From: Oscillospiraceae bacterium
GTDB taxonomy: Bacteria; Bacillota; Clostridia; Oscillospirales; Acutalibacteraceae
DNA length: 64,000 nt
Assembly: GCA_022487055.1 (NCBI GenBank)
Contig: JAKVJJ010000004.1
Coordinates: 1-64,000, forward strand
Direction: 5' to 3'
The position numbers and the translations under genes were made by a program. Position 1 is the stretch's first letter; every line of letters begins with the position of its first letter. The notes below the pieces were generated by a model. That model did no database searches, had not been told where the DNA came from, and saw only the letters and a program-made list of their open reading frames with translations. This document shows, in pieces, positions 43,034-52,517 of the stretch.

Positions 43034-46000
43034 ATGGATTCTAGGAAAATGAAGACCATGGATGGCAACACCGCTGCTGCACACGTTTCTTATGCGTTCA
43101 CAGATGTGGCTGCCATCTACCCAATCACACCGTCTTCTCCAATGGCTGATGAAACTGACAAATTCGCGGCTGCCAACCGCGAAAACCTCTTTGGCCAGAA
43201 GGTCAAAGTGACAGAGATGCAGTCCGAAGCTGGTGCTGCCGGTGCCGTTCACGGTGCTCTGGCTGCCGGTGCCCTGACCACAACTTACACAGCTTCTCAG
43301 GGCCTGCTGCTGATGATTCCAAATATGTACAAGATTGCCGGCGAGCTGCTGCCGGGCGTTATCCACTGCGCCGCACGTTCTCTTGCAACTCACGCACTGT
43401 GCATCTTCGGTGACCATTCCGATGTTTATGCTTGCCGCCAGACCGGCTTTGCAATGCTGTGCTCCAACAGCCCGCAGGAAGTCATGGACCTTGGCGCTGT
43501 GGCACATCTGGCTGCCATTAAGGGCCGTGTTCCGTTCCTGCACTTCTTCGATGGCTTCCGTACTTCTCATGAAGTTCAGAAGATTCATTACTGGGATTAC
43601 AAGGACTTGGACGACATGCTCGACCATGACGCTGTCAATGCGTTCCGCCGCCGTGCACTGAACCCTGAGCATCCTGTAACCCGCGGCACTGCCCAGAACG
43701 ATGATATTTTCTTCCAGGCAAGTGAAGCTTCCAATAAATACTATGACGATCTGCCGGAAATCGTTGTTGACTACATGAATCAGGTCAACGCGAAAATCGG
43801 CACAGATTACAAGCCTTTCAACTACTACGGCGCACCGGATGCAGAAGAAGTCATCATTGCGATGGGTTCTGTCTGTGAAGCTGCTGAAGAAGTTGTTGAC
43901 TATCTCTGCGCTGCAGGCGAAAAAGTTGGTCTTGTCAAAGTCCATCTGTATCGTCCGTTTGTCGCAAAGTATCTGCTTGACGTACTGCCCAGCACGGTCA
44001 AGAAGATTTCCGTCCTCGACCGTACCCGTGAGCCCGGCTCCATCGGCGAACCGCTGTATCTGGATATTCTGGCCGCTCTGGCTGGTTCCCAGTTCCAGGG
44101 TGCTGAAGTGCTGACCGGCCGTTATGGCCTCGGTTCCAAGGACACCACCCCGGGCGACATCGTTGCCGTTTATCGTAACATGGAGTCTGCTTCCCCGAAG
44201 AAGCGCTTCACAATCGGCATCAACGATGATGTTACTCATCTGTCCCTCGAAGTCAAGGAAAATCCTGACACAACCCCGAAGGGCACTCATTCCTGCAAAT
44301 TCTGGGGCCTTGGCGCTGATGGTACCGTCGGTGCTAACAAGAACTCCATCAAGATTATCGGTGACCACACAGATATGTACGCTCAGGGCTACTTCGCTTA
44401 TGACTCCAAAAAGTCCGGCGGCCTGACCGTTTCCCATCTGCGTTTTGGCGACAAGCCGATTAAATCCACTTATTACATCAGCAAGGCTGATTTTGTTGCC
44501 TGCCACAAGGCTTCCTATGTCTATGATTACGACATGGCACAGGACCTGAAAGACGGCGGCAGCTTCCTGCTCAACTGTGAGTGGAGCGATGAAGAACTCG
44601 ACAAGAATCTTCCGGGCAGGATGAAGAAGTACATTGCCGACCACAACATCAACTTCTACACCATCGACGGTGTGAAACTCGGCAAGGAAATCGGTCTGGG
44701 CAAGCGTATCAACACGATTCTCCAGTCTGCATTCTTCTCCATTGCCAGCATCATCCCTGCTGAGCAGGCCATCCAGTACATGAAGGATGCTGCTACAAAG
44801 TCCTACAGCAAAAAGGGCCAGAAGATTGTCGACATGAACCATCAGGCAATCGAGCGCGGCGCCAAAGAGTATCACAAGGTGAACGTGCCTGCAAGCTGGA
44901 AGAATGCTGCTGATGATTCCAAGGCTGCAAAGGTTTCCTGTGAATACAAGGATGCCGAGAAGTACGCAAACGAAGTCCTGATTCCGTCCAACAAATACAA
45001 GGGCAACGAACTGCCTGTTTCCACATTTGTTGACATGGCTGACGGCACCGTTGCAGCCGGCACTGCTGCCTTTGAGAAGCGCGGCATTGCTATCGATGTT
45101 CCGGAATGGAACCCCGACAACTGCATTCAGTGTAACTTCTGCTCCTATGTCTGCCCGCACGCTGCTATCCGTCCGGTCGCGCTGACCGCTGAGGAAGCCG
45201 CAAAGATGCCGGCAAGCCAGAAGACCAAAGATATGACCGGTATGCCTGGCCTGAAGTTTGCAGTCACTGTTTCCACCTATGACTGCCAGGGCTGCGGCAG
45301 CTGTGTCAATGTCTGCCCGGGCATGAAGGGCAACAAGGCTCTGACTTTGAAGCCAATGAACACCGAACTTCCTGCACAGGAAGGCTTCAACGCTGGTCTT
45401 AAGATTGACGCAAAGCCGGAAGTCCTCGCAAAGTTCAAGGAAACCACTGTTAAGGGCAGCCAGTTCAAGCAGCCTCTGCTTGAGTACTCCGGCGCCTGCG
45501 CAGGCTGCGGCGAAACTCCGTATGCAAAGCTGGCAACTCAGCTCTTTGGCGACCGTATGTATATTGCAAACGCTACCGGTTGCTCCTCCATCTGGGGCGC
45601 ATCCGCACCGTCTACTCCTTATACCCGCAACAAGCGTGGCTTTGGCCCGGCATGGGATAACTCCCTGTTTGAGGACAACGCTGAGTTCGGCCTCGGCATG
45701 ACTCTGGCACAGAACTCCATCCGCGGTCGTCTGCAGAGCTATATTGAGCAGATTATGGCCAACGACAAGACTCCTGCTGGTCTGAAGGATGCCTGCAAGA
45801 AGTATCTGGACACCAAGGACAGCAGCACCGACAACCGTGCAGCAACGGATACTCTGATTCCAGAACTGCAGAAAGCTGCCGACGCTGGCTGCGATCTGTC
45901 CAAGAAGGCACTGGAAGACAAGGATTACCTTGCTAAGAAGTCCATGTGGATATTCGGCGGCGACGGCTGGTGCTATGACATTGGCTTCGGCGGCGTTGAC

Positions 46001-46585
46001 CATGTGCTTGCTACCGGCGAAGATGTCAATATCCTCGTCTTTGATACTGAAGTTTACTCCAACACCGGCGGACAGGCTTCCAAGTCCACCCCAGCTGGCG
46101 CAGTGGCTCAGTTCGCTGCAACCGGCAAGGCCACTAAGAAGAAAGACCTGCCTGGTATCGCAATGACTTATGGTTATGTCTATGTTGCTCATGTTGCCAT
46201 GGGCGCTGACATGAACCAGTGCATCAAGGCCTTCCATGAGGCTGAGAGCTATCACGGCCCGTCCATTATCATTGCTTACGCTCCTTGTATCAACCATGGT
46301 ATTAAGGGCGGCATGAGCATTGTTCAGACCGAGGAGAAGAAGGCTGTTCAGGCTGGTTACTGGAAGCTGTTCCGCTTTGACCCGCGTCTGGCTCAGGACG
46401 GCAAGAATCCGTTCCAGCTCGACAGCAAGGCTCCGACTGCTAACTATCGCGACTTCATCATGGGTGAAGTTCGTTACAACAGCCTGACCCGTGCATTCCC
46501 GGAGCGTGCAGAGAAGCTCTTTGCACAGTCTGAGGAAGATGCCAAGGTAGATTATGAGCATCTTGAGAAGTTGTCCAAATTATAA
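43034..46585 (+). CDS. nifJ: Pyruvate:ferredoxin (flavodoxin) oxidoreductase
   Basis: An 1183-aa single-chain PFOR that oxidises pyruvate to acetyl-CoA and CO2 and reduces ferredoxin, central to anaerobic energy metabolism. Domain I begins AAHVSYAFTDVAAIYPITPS. Two 4Fe-4S ligand sets lie in CIQCNFCSYVCP and CQGCGSCVNVCPG, a further Cys pair in SGACAGCGETPY, and the thiamine-diphosphate domain in GDGWCYDIGFGGVDHVLA and TEVYSNTGGQ. ATG 43034 follows AAGGAGG. Codon bias is extreme, consistent with very high expression, and also explains the long antisense open frame over the gene. Confidence 0.97.
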   Translation: MDSRKMKTMDGNTAAAHVSYAFTDVAAIYPITPSSPMADETDKFAAANRENLFGQKVKVTEMQSEAGAAGAVHGALAAGALTTTYTASQGLLLMIPNMYKIAGELLPGVIHCAARSLATHALCIFGDHSDVYACRQTGFAMLCSNSPQEVMDLGAVAHLAAIKGRVPFLHFFDGFRTSHEVQKIHYWDYKDLDDMLDHDAVNAFRRRALNPEHPVTRGTAQNDDIFFQASEASNKYYDDLPEIVVDYMNQVNAKIGTDYKPFNYYGAPDAEEVIIAMGSVCEAAEEVVDYLCAAGEKVGLVKVHLYRPFVAKYLLDVLPSTVKKISVLDRTREPGSIGEPLYLDILAALAGSQFQGAEVLTGRYGLGSKDTTPGDIVAVYRNMESASPKKRFTIGINDDVTHLSLEVKENPDTTPKGTHSCKFWGLGADGTVGANKNSIKIIGDHTDMYAQGYFAYDSKKSGGLTVSHLRFGDKPIKSTYYISKADFVACHKASYVYDYDMAQDLKDGGSFLLNCEWSDEELDKNLPGRMKKYIADHNINFYTIDGVKLGKEIGLGKRINTILQSAFFSIASIIPAEQAIQYMKDAATKSYSKKGQKIVDMNHQAIERGAKEYHKVNVPASWKNAADDSKAAKVSCEYKDAEKYANEVLIPSNKYKGNELPVSTFVDMADGTVAAGTAAFEKRGIAIDVPEWNPDNCIQCNFCSYVCPHAAIRPVALTAEEAAKMPASQKTKDMTGMPGLKFAVTVSTYDCQGCGSCVNVCPGMKGNKALTLKPMNTELPAQEGFNAGLKIDAKPEVLAKFKETTVKGSQFKQPLLEYSGACAGCGETPYAKLATQLFGDRMYIANATGCSSIWGASAPSTPYTRNKRGFGPAWDNSLFEDNAEFGLGMTLAQNSIRGRLQSYIEQIMANDKTPAGLKDACKKYLDTKDSSTDNRAATDTLIPELQKAADAGCDLSKKALEDKDYLAKKSMWIFGGDGWCYDIGFGGVDHVLATGEDVNILVFDTEVYSNTGGQASKSTPAGAVAQFAATGKATKKKDLPGIAMTYGYVYVAHVAMGADMNQCIKAFHEAESYHGPSIIIAYAPCINHGIKGGMSIVQTEEKKAVQAGYWKLFRFDPRLAQDGKNPFQLDSKAPTANYRDFIMGEVRYNSLTRAFPERAEKLFAQSEEDAKVDYEHLEKLSKL

Positions 46586-46607
46586 GTTTTCCAGAATCCA
46601 ATAAATG

Positions 46608-46643
46608 AAAAGGCCCCGCACATTCTGTGTGCAGGGCCTTTTT
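46608..46643. terminator. Intrinsic terminator after nifJ
   Basis: AAAGGCCC...GGGCCTTTTT with inner CACA/TGTG pairing; the T-run is on the plus strand, about 20 bases after the nifJ stop. Confidence 0.85.
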
Positions 46644-46913
46644 GCATGCCATTTTTAAAAAATTATGCAAATGCTTTTCTCACAGAACAAATTCAACCTG
46701 TGCCCAAAAACTACCAAGACACGTCTGTCTGTTCAAATAAATATCTGACCACCATTTTTCATATATATAATCCACTGGCATAAACACAGGCGAAGATTTA
46801 TCATCGAATTTTGTCTTTTCCGTCACGCAGTATTCACATATGGTGGGCATAATAAGAAGCACAGACAGGGAGAAATCCAAGTTCACAACCTTTTAACGGA
46901 AGGAATGAGCATT
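46644..46913. other. 270-bp gap before htrA
   Basis: AT-rich, with no gene I can support; a 68-codon minus-strand frame at 46680 lacks a ribosome site. A CATAAT box near 46848 may be the htrA -10, but no clear -35 precedes it. Confidence 0.3.
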
Positions 46914-48617
46914 ATGTATAATCCAAATGAACCAAACACAAACAACGGTGAAAATACAAATGAAGTTAATGACAGTGTGAATAACACGGAAAATACTGCC
47001 AAATCTAATACTGAGCATAAAGCCGTCTGGAGCGGTGAAACTTATCACTCCGGCCACATTCACTCCGACAGCTACACCCCAGATGGTTTTGGCTCTTCCT
47101 CCACAAACTGGCAGGACTCAGGCAGCGGGTATTCTTCCCCTTACGGAAACAGTTCCACACCCCAGCAGCCGCCTTATTCCGGCAACCAACCTCCGCAAGA
47201 TCCTGTGTGGCACCAGAGCACATGGCAGCCGCCGCAGTATCAGGATCCAGGCCAGAAACAGCCGCGCAAACCCAAAAAGAGGCGTGACAAAAAAGGGACA
47301 CCGACTTGGGTGCGGATGCTGGCGGGCATCGTCGGATGTTTTGTAATTTCCGGCTGTTCCATCGGTGCTTTTGTGGCGCTGGTCAACAATGGTGTTATCC
47401 ATTTTGGCAGCAACAGTGCCGGCAATGCTGCATTTGCCATCACAAAGTTAATCGATAGTTCCTCCTCGCAGAACACATCATCCTCAACTTCCGGTAAACT
47501 GCTGACAAAACAGCAGGTGTCAGAAAAAGTGATCCCCAGTGTTGTTCTGGTACAGAATTATCAGAATGTATCCAACAGCTTCAATTTCTCCGGCACCAGC
47601 ACCAATAACAACAATAAAAGCGGCAATGATGGTGATAACAGTCTTTTCGGCGGTCTTTTTGGTGGCGGCGACGAAGATGACGGCAGCACACAGGGACAGC
47701 AGGGTAACGGCAGCAACAAAAGCGGAAATGGATCCGGCAGTTCCGAATCGGAAAGCGGCATTTCTCCTGCCGGTGAGGGGTCCGGCGTCATTACTAGCAG
47801 CGACGGTTACATTATGACAAATGCCCATGTAGTTAACAAAGCTTCTGCACTGAAAGTGGTGCTGAGCAACGGTAAAAGTTATGTAGCAAAGCTGATTGGC
47901 AGCGACACCGTCACAGACCTCGCGCTGATTAAAATTAATGCCACTGGCTTGACCGCAGCCGAATTTGGCGACAGCAATAGCCTGAAAATTGGTGATGAAG
48001 TTGTTGCTATCGGCAATCCGGGCGGCAGCGAGCTGGTTTCCAGTGCAACTTTTGGCAATATTTCCGCTCTGAACCGCACAATTACAGACAGTGACACTGG
48101 TTACACCCGCGAATGCATCCAAACAGATGCAGCTATCAACCCCGGCAACTCCGGCGGTGCACTGGTGAATATGTATGGGCAGGTTATTGGCATTAACTCC
48201 AGTAAGCTGACACAGGTGGGCGGCACTTCCGCAGAAGGTCTCGGCTTTGCCATTCCGATTTCCACCGCACAGCCGGTCATCTCTAACCTGAAGCAGTACG
48301 GCTATGTGAAAGACCGCGCCGTGCTGGGCATCAGCGGCCGCATGATCGATTCTGTCACGGCCCGCATCTATGGGCTTTCCAATACCGGCTTCGTGATTCA
48401 GAAAATTTCAAATTCCGAATTGACCAAAGCGGGTGTTTCGATTGGTGATATGATTACCAAAATTGACGGCACCGAGGTCACCTCCGGCGGCACAATCACC
48501 TCCATTGTGACAAAGAAAAAAGCCGGCGATACTGTGAAGCTAATGCTCTACAGTCTTCAGACCGGCAAAACGAAGGAAGCTACCGTCAAGCTGATTGCTC
48601 AGACCGGTAAATCTTGA
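46914..48617 (+). CDS. htrA: HtrA/DegP-type trypsin-like serine protease with PDZ domain
   Basis: A 567-aa membrane-anchored quality-control protease. Residues 1-120 are a hydrophilic Asn/Ser/Pro-rich cytoplasmic tail ending in a basic patch, then one helix (MLAGIVGCFVISGCSIGAFV). A Gly/Ser/Asn-rich linker follows, then the S1C protease with His in YIMTNAHVV, Asp in VTDLALIKI and Ser in NPGNSGGALVN, and a C-terminal PDZ domain (VGDMITKIDGTEV). I chose ATG 46914, 10 bases after GGAAGG; ATG 46905 overlaps that site. A 70-residue low-complexity insertion just before the protease fold is unusual in length. It is monocistronic with its own terminator. Confidence 0.93.
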   Translation: MYNPNEPNTNNGENTNEVNDSVNNTENTAKSNTEHKAVWSGETYHSGHIHSDSYTPDGFGSSSTNWQDSGSGYSSPYGNSSTPQQPPYSGNQPPQDPVWHQSTWQPPQYQDPGQKQPRKPKKRRDKKGTPTWVRMLAGIVGCFVISGCSIGAFVALVNNGVIHFGSNSAGNAAFAITKLIDSSSSQNTSSSTSGKLLTKQQVSEKVIPSVVLVQNYQNVSNSFNFSGTSTNNNNKSGNDGDNSLFGGLFGGGDEDDGSTQGQQGNGSNKSGNGSGSSESESGISPAGEGSGVITSSDGYIMTNAHVVNKASALKVVLSNGKSYVAKLIGSDTVTDLALIKINATGLTAAEFGDSNSLKIGDEVVAIGNPGGSELVSSATFGNISALNRTITDSDTGYTRECIQTDAAINPGNSGGALVNMYGQVIGINSSKLTQVGGTSAEGLGFAIPISTAQPVISNLKQYGYVKDRAVLGISGRMIDSVTARIYGLSNTGFVIQKISNSELTKAGVSIGDMITKIDGTEVTSGGTITSIVTKKKAGDTVKLMLYSLQTGKTKEATVKLIAQTGKS

Positions 48618-48670
48618 TATTCCATTTTAAATTGCTTACAAGTATTTTTCATAAATTTCTCCTCTCTCTT

Positions 48671-48710
48671 GGAAGGCAGTCCGGTTTCTCCGGGCTGCCT
48701 TCCTATTTTA
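48671..48710. terminator. Bidirectional terminator between htrA and amrS
   Basis: GGAAGGCAGTCCGG pairs with CCGGGCTGCCTTCC around TTTCT, with T-rich sequence after it. Confidence 0.85.
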
Positions 48711-48724
48711 TATCTAGATTTCGT

Positions 48725-49555
48725 TCAGCAGTTGCCGGCATAAACATACTGCAAATACTGACCGGCTGTTTCGCATAGCTGCTTCACTGTGCTGACCGGC
48801 GTTGGCTGGCCATCCTGCATTCGGTAACGGGGAAAGCAACGGGTGATATGCAAAGGAATTGCTCTGTCAATGGACGCAAGCCACTGCGCCTCAGCGTCCA
48901 TTTCCTCCACAGAATCGCTGAAGCCGGGCACTGCCAGCGTTGTCACTTCCACATGGCAGGCGGAAACGGCCAGTTCTATCGTATGCCTAACGGTTTCTAA
49001 ACTACCACCCAGTTTCTCATAACCGCTCTCTGTAAAACACTTCAAGTCAATATTCATAGCGTCCACAAACGGCAGCAGTGCACATAGCGGTTCCTCACAA
49101 ATCATGCCATTTGTCACCACCACTGTCAGCAGACCGGCTTCTTTCGCAAGTTGTGCACAGCGAAAAACATACTCGTATCCGACCAGCGGTTCATTATAGG
49201 TGAATGCAAGTCCCAAATTTCCACGCGGCTTTTTCGCGGCTTCCAGTGCCTGCCTGACCAGTTCTTCCGGAGAAACCTCAAGGGTGTCCGCTTCCATACC
49301 TTTCATAGAGATTTCATAATTTTGACAAAAAGGACATTTTAAATTACACCCATAACTGCCGACGGACAGAATCCAGCTTCCCGGGTGAAACCGGCACAGC
49401 GGCTTTTTTTCAATCGGGTCCAGTGCCAGTGCCGTCAGCCTGCCATAATTGGTGCTGATAATTTTTCCGTCCTCATTTTTGCGCGCATGGCAAAGACCAG
49501 CCTGTCCTGGCTCCAATGCACAATGATGCGGGCACAATGCACAGATGGTTTTCAC
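48725..49555 (-). CDS. amrS: AmmeMemoRadiSam system radical SAM enzyme
   Basis: A 276-aa radical SAM protein. The cluster motif CNLKCPFC in YGCNLKCPFCQNYEIS matches the AmrS family, and the N-terminal CALCPHHCALEPGQAGLC holds additional cysteines typical of it. The family is always found with AMMECR1 and Memo homologues but its reaction is unknown to me. Here its start overlaps the stop of the upstream amrB-amrA fusion by 4 bases, so the whole system is translationally coupled. A terminator follows. Confidence 0.93.
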   Translation of the reverse strand: MKTICALCPHHCALEPGQAGLCHARKNEDGKIISTNYGRLTALALDPIEKKPLCRFHPGSWILSVGSYGCNLKCPFCQNYEISMKGMEADTLEVSPEELVRQALEAAKKPRGNLGLAFTYNEPLVGYEYVFRCAQLAKEAGLLTVVVTNGMICEEPLCALLPFVDAMNIDLKCFTESGYEKLGGSLETVRHTIELAVSACHVEVTTLAVPGFSDSVEEMDAEAQWLASIDRAIPLHITRCFPRYRMQDGQPTPVSTVKQLCETAGQYLQYVYAGNC

Positions 49556-50937
49556 AGATGTCTCACCACCTGAAAGCGCTGCAAATGCACCGGCTCTCCC
49601 GCCGCAATGCCCGCCTTTTCTCTGGCAATGGTCACCTGCTTCTCCGGTGTGTCCACACCAGCAAGATTCGGCAGCAACAGTCCTCTGCGTCTGCCGCTTG
49701 CCACAATCACACCGTACTTCTTCACATCCAGTTCCTGCATAGAATCGATTGATTCCGGCTGCTGCAACACATCCACGCTGTAAACCAGCCGGTCCAGTTC
49801 TTCCGGCCCGACCGGGTCAAACCGCGGGTCACGGCTGCAGGCGGAAACCGCATTGTACAGAATCTCCTCCGCAATGCTCGGTGTCTCCGGCTCAATGGTA
49901 CCAATACAGCCGCGCAAACGCTCATCTTCCTTGAGAGATACAAACACGCCTGCGCGCGCTCCAGTCATTTCCGGCGGTAGCTTTTCCGGCAGGGAAGCAC
50001 GCGCTCCGGTGCGGACATAGGTCTCCACACTCAGCCTTGCCAAACGGACATAGCTGTCCTCCGCCGCTTTCTGCTGTGCCAGTTCCCGCTTCTGGTCAGC
50101 TTCCGCCTGCTCCCCGAAGTTCCGTGTCCTATCTTCTCCGGTTACTTCAAAGGATGCCACACCATAGCCAACTCCAAATGGCCCCTCATAGGAAAGCACT
50201 TCACTGCGCACAGCTTTTCTGTCCAGCGCGCCCGCCATAATCCAATAGGAGCGCAGGCCGCACTCTGCCGCTGCTTCACAAAAATCTGCGTCCATCTCCA
50301 GCAGGGAAAGGAAATCGCCCCGCCGGAACGCTTCCACTGCCATACGGTCAAATTCCGGTCCCTCCGCCGCAAAGCCGTAAGGCCCGTCCGTCTTTAACTT
50401 ATGGGACAAATCACCGCTCGCAATCAGCACAACTTTTCGGTTCAGTTTTTCCGCTGTGCGTGCAATACATTCCCCAAGTCGGTAATGTGCCAAAGGCGAC
50501 AAGCCGGAAAGTCCGATACGCACTAATTTGAAATTGTCTGTCTTTTCCTGCAGAAACCGCAGAGGAATCATGGTACCGTGGTCCAATTCCGGATTCTGCT
50601 CCCCAAAAGTCCCTGCCGGCAGATTTTCCTCACCACAGCATTTCATGAGAGCCTCCACAAAGGCGGTGTCATACACGGCGTGCATCTTTACCTGCGGTGC
50701 TCCAAACTGCCCAAAATCCCCGCCGGCGCGCTCACCGGGAGAAATGTGAAAGTAGTCTGCATACATCACCGTGTGCGGGCTGGTCACTACGACCGTGTCC
50801 GGCTGATAACTTGCCGCACGCTGCATCACCTCACGGTAGGCATCAATCGTTTTTTTTATTTTCTTTTCTTCGCCATGCCCAATTTCCGGAAGAATAATCG
50901 GCGGATGCGGCACGGCAAAAGCTGCACAAATCGGCAT
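49552..50937 (-). CDS. Fused Memo (AmrB) and AMMECR1 (AmrA) protein
   Basis: A 461-aa two-domain protein. Residues 1-270 are the Memo/AmrB domain, related to extradiol dioxygenases (AAFAVPHPPIILPEIGHGEE, PDTVVVTSPH, LIASGDLSHKL). Residues about 285-461 are an AMMECR1 domain with its hallmark LRGCIG in EDERLRGCIGTIEPE, followed by NAVSACSRDPRF. In some genomes these are separate genes; here one chain carries both, next to amrS. The start is ATG 50937, after GAGGTG. Function of the system is not established. Confidence 0.93.
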   Translation of the reverse strand: MPICAAFAVPHPPIILPEIGHGEEKKIKKTIDAYREVMQRAASYQPDTVVVTSPHTVMYADYFHISPGERAGGDFGQFGAPQVKMHAVYDTAFVEALMKCCGEENLPAGTFGEQNPELDHGTMIPLRFLQEKTDNFKLVRIGLSGLSPLAHYRLGECIARTAEKLNRKVVLIASGDLSHKLKTDGPYGFAAEGPEFDRMAVEAFRRGDFLSLLEMDADFCEAAAECGLRSYWIMAGALDRKAVRSEVLSYEGPFGVGYGVASFEVTGEDRTRNFGEQAEADQKRELAQQKAAEDSYVRLARLSVETYVRTGARASLPEKLPPEMTGARAGVFVSLKEDERLRGCIGTIEPETPSIAEEILYNAVSACSRDPRFDPVGPEELDRLVYSVDVLQQPESIDSMQELDVKKYGVIVASGRRRGLLLPNLAGVDTPEKQVTIAREKAGIAAGEPVHLQRFQVVRHL

Positions 50938-51024
50938 TCTTTTCACCTCATGTCTATCTAACATACTTTCCTGTATTATAACACAGCCGGAAAATAGCAT
51001 ACTATGTCTCCAAATTTTCCGTAT

Positions 51025-51058
51025 AAAAAAGCAGGCAGAAAATTCCACCTGCTTTTTT
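51025..51058 (-). terminator. Intrinsic terminator after the aminopeptidase gene
   Basis: AAAAAAGCAGG pairs with CCTGCTTTTTT across a 12-base loop, seven bases after the gene end at 51065 on the minus strand. Confidence 0.8.
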
Positions 51059-51064
51059 ATGTTT

Positions 51065-52378
51065 TCAGTGCAGCGAATAGTTCCCTTGTCCTTCATCCAT
51101 CAGGGACAGCGAGAAAAATTCCCGCATTGCGCGCGCAAGATATGCCGTGTCCTCACTGCCTGCCGTTTCATAGGGTGAGTGCATGGCAAGCTGTGCCAGA
51201 CCAATGTCCACCGTATTCAGGGAAATATGTGCGTTGGAGATATTTCCCAAAGTGGAGCCGCCCGGCATATCGGAACGGTTGGTGAATTCCTGCCACGGCA
51301 CTTTTGCCCGGCCGCAGACTTCTTTAAATATGGCTGCCGAAACGGAATCCGTTGTGTATTTTTGGTTTGCATTATATTTAATCACAATGCCGCCATTCAT
51401 ATGCGGGCGATTGACAGGGTCTGCCTTGTCCGGGCTGTTCGGATGTACGGCATGCGCATTGTCAGCGGAAACCATAAAGCTGGAGGCAATCGCGGTGCGG
51501 TGCTGCTCCGGTGTCCTTCCGCACGCAATACCGATGCGCTCCAAGGTATCGGCAAGGAAAGTGGAATCCGCACCCTGCTTGGTGCCACTGCCCACTTCTT
51601 CATTGTCAAACACGGTAAAGACCGGCACGCTGTTCGGATTTTCTCTGGCGTCGAGGAAACCGCGGAAGTCCCCGTAAGTACACTCCAAATCGTCCAGCCG
51701 CCCCGCCGAAATGTACTCTTTCTCCGCACCCCAGACCGTGCCGGGGGTTCGGCTGTAAAGGAACAGGTCACTGCCGGCAATGTCCTCTTTTTTGATGCCT
51801 GCGCTTTCCGCAACAATGTCCATAAATCTGCCCTTTGCGCGGCTGTCCCCCAGCACTGGCAGCATATCTTTCTGTGGATTATAAGCATGGCCGTCATTAG
51901 CTTTCCGATCCATATGGATTGCCAGACTCGGTATCATCAGCAAGTCACGGTCGATGCTGACCAGTTTGCTGACAAAGCGGCTGCCCTCCCGCACAATTAG
52001 CTTGCCGGCAACGGACAGCGGCCGGTCCAGCCACGGAGCACACAGCATTCCGCCGTATTTTTCCACATTCAGTTTGACATAGAGATTCTCCATATCCATT
52101 TCCGGATTCTCCTTCACCTTAAAGCTGGGAGAATCGCTGTGGGATGCCGCAATCTGATAACCGGTAAAGTCTTTCGCCGGAATACGGAAAGCAATCAGAG
52201 AAGACTCATTGCGCACAACAAAGTATTTTCCGCCCGCTGTGCAGTTCCAACCGCTTCCCTCTGAAAGTTCTGTGTATCCAGCCCGGACAAGCGCGGCTCG
52301 AAGGTTTGCAATCACATGATAGCAGGTCGGGCTTTTCTTTAAAAAATCCAAAAGTTCTGTTGAAATTTGTTCATACAT
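51065..52378 (-). CDS. M18 family aminopeptidase
   Basis: A 437-aa cytoplasmic metallo-aminopeptidase (DAP/ApeB type) that trims acidic or neutral residues from peptides. The first metal ligand is in AASHSDSPSFK, the general base and bridging region in VFDNEEVGSGTKQGADSTFL, the late His in LAQLAMHSPYETAG. The M18 N-terminal start LLDFLKKSPTCYHVIANLR is typical. Length is normal. It has its own promoter (52442-52470) and terminator. Confidence 0.93.
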   Translation of the reverse strand: MYEQISTELLDFLKKSPTCYHVIANLRAALVRAGYTELSEGSGWNCTAGGKYFVVRNESSLIAFRIPAKDFTGYQIAASHSDSPSFKVKENPEMDMENLYVKLNVEKYGGMLCAPWLDRPLSVAGKLIVREGSRFVSKLVSIDRDLLMIPSLAIHMDRKANDGHAYNPQKDMLPVLGDSRAKGRFMDIVAESAGIKKEDIAGSDLFLYSRTPGTVWGAEKEYISAGRLDDLECTYGDFRGFLDARENPNSVPVFTVFDNEEVGSGTKQGADSTFLADTLERIGIACGRTPEQHRTAIASSFMVSADNAHAVHPNSPDKADPVNRPHMNGGIVIKYNANQKYTTDSVSAAIFKEVCGRAKVPWQEFTNRSDMPGGSTLGNISNAHISLNTVDIGLAQLAMHSPYETAGSEDTAYLARAMREFFSLSLMDEGQGNYSLH

Positions 52379-52441
52379 AATATCAGGCTGCCTTTTAATA
52401 AATTATGCGGCACAGGAAAATCATGCCGTCTTTTGTCTTTC

Positions 52442-52470
52442 AGTATACCTTTCCCGCACATAAAAAGCAA
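52442..52470 (-). promoter_or_regulatory. Promoter for the M18 aminopeptidase gene
   Basis: Minus strand TTGCTT (52465-52470), 17-base spacer, TATACT (52442-52447). Confidence 0.6.
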
Positions 52471-52517
52471 CGGCAGGGCAGGCGGCAACCCCGGCTTTAT
52501 ATGATGCCATCCCTATT

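Noticed and set aside
42809..46561. A 1250-codon open frame on the minus strand opposite nifJ
   Set aside because: It has no ribosome site or promoter, its translation is low-complexity Leu/Val/Cys-rich and it mirrors the extreme codon bias of the PFOR gene on the other strand.
46680..46886. A 68-codon minus-strand frame upstream of htrA
   Set aside because: No ribosome site, odd composition, and it would cover the likely htrA promoter.
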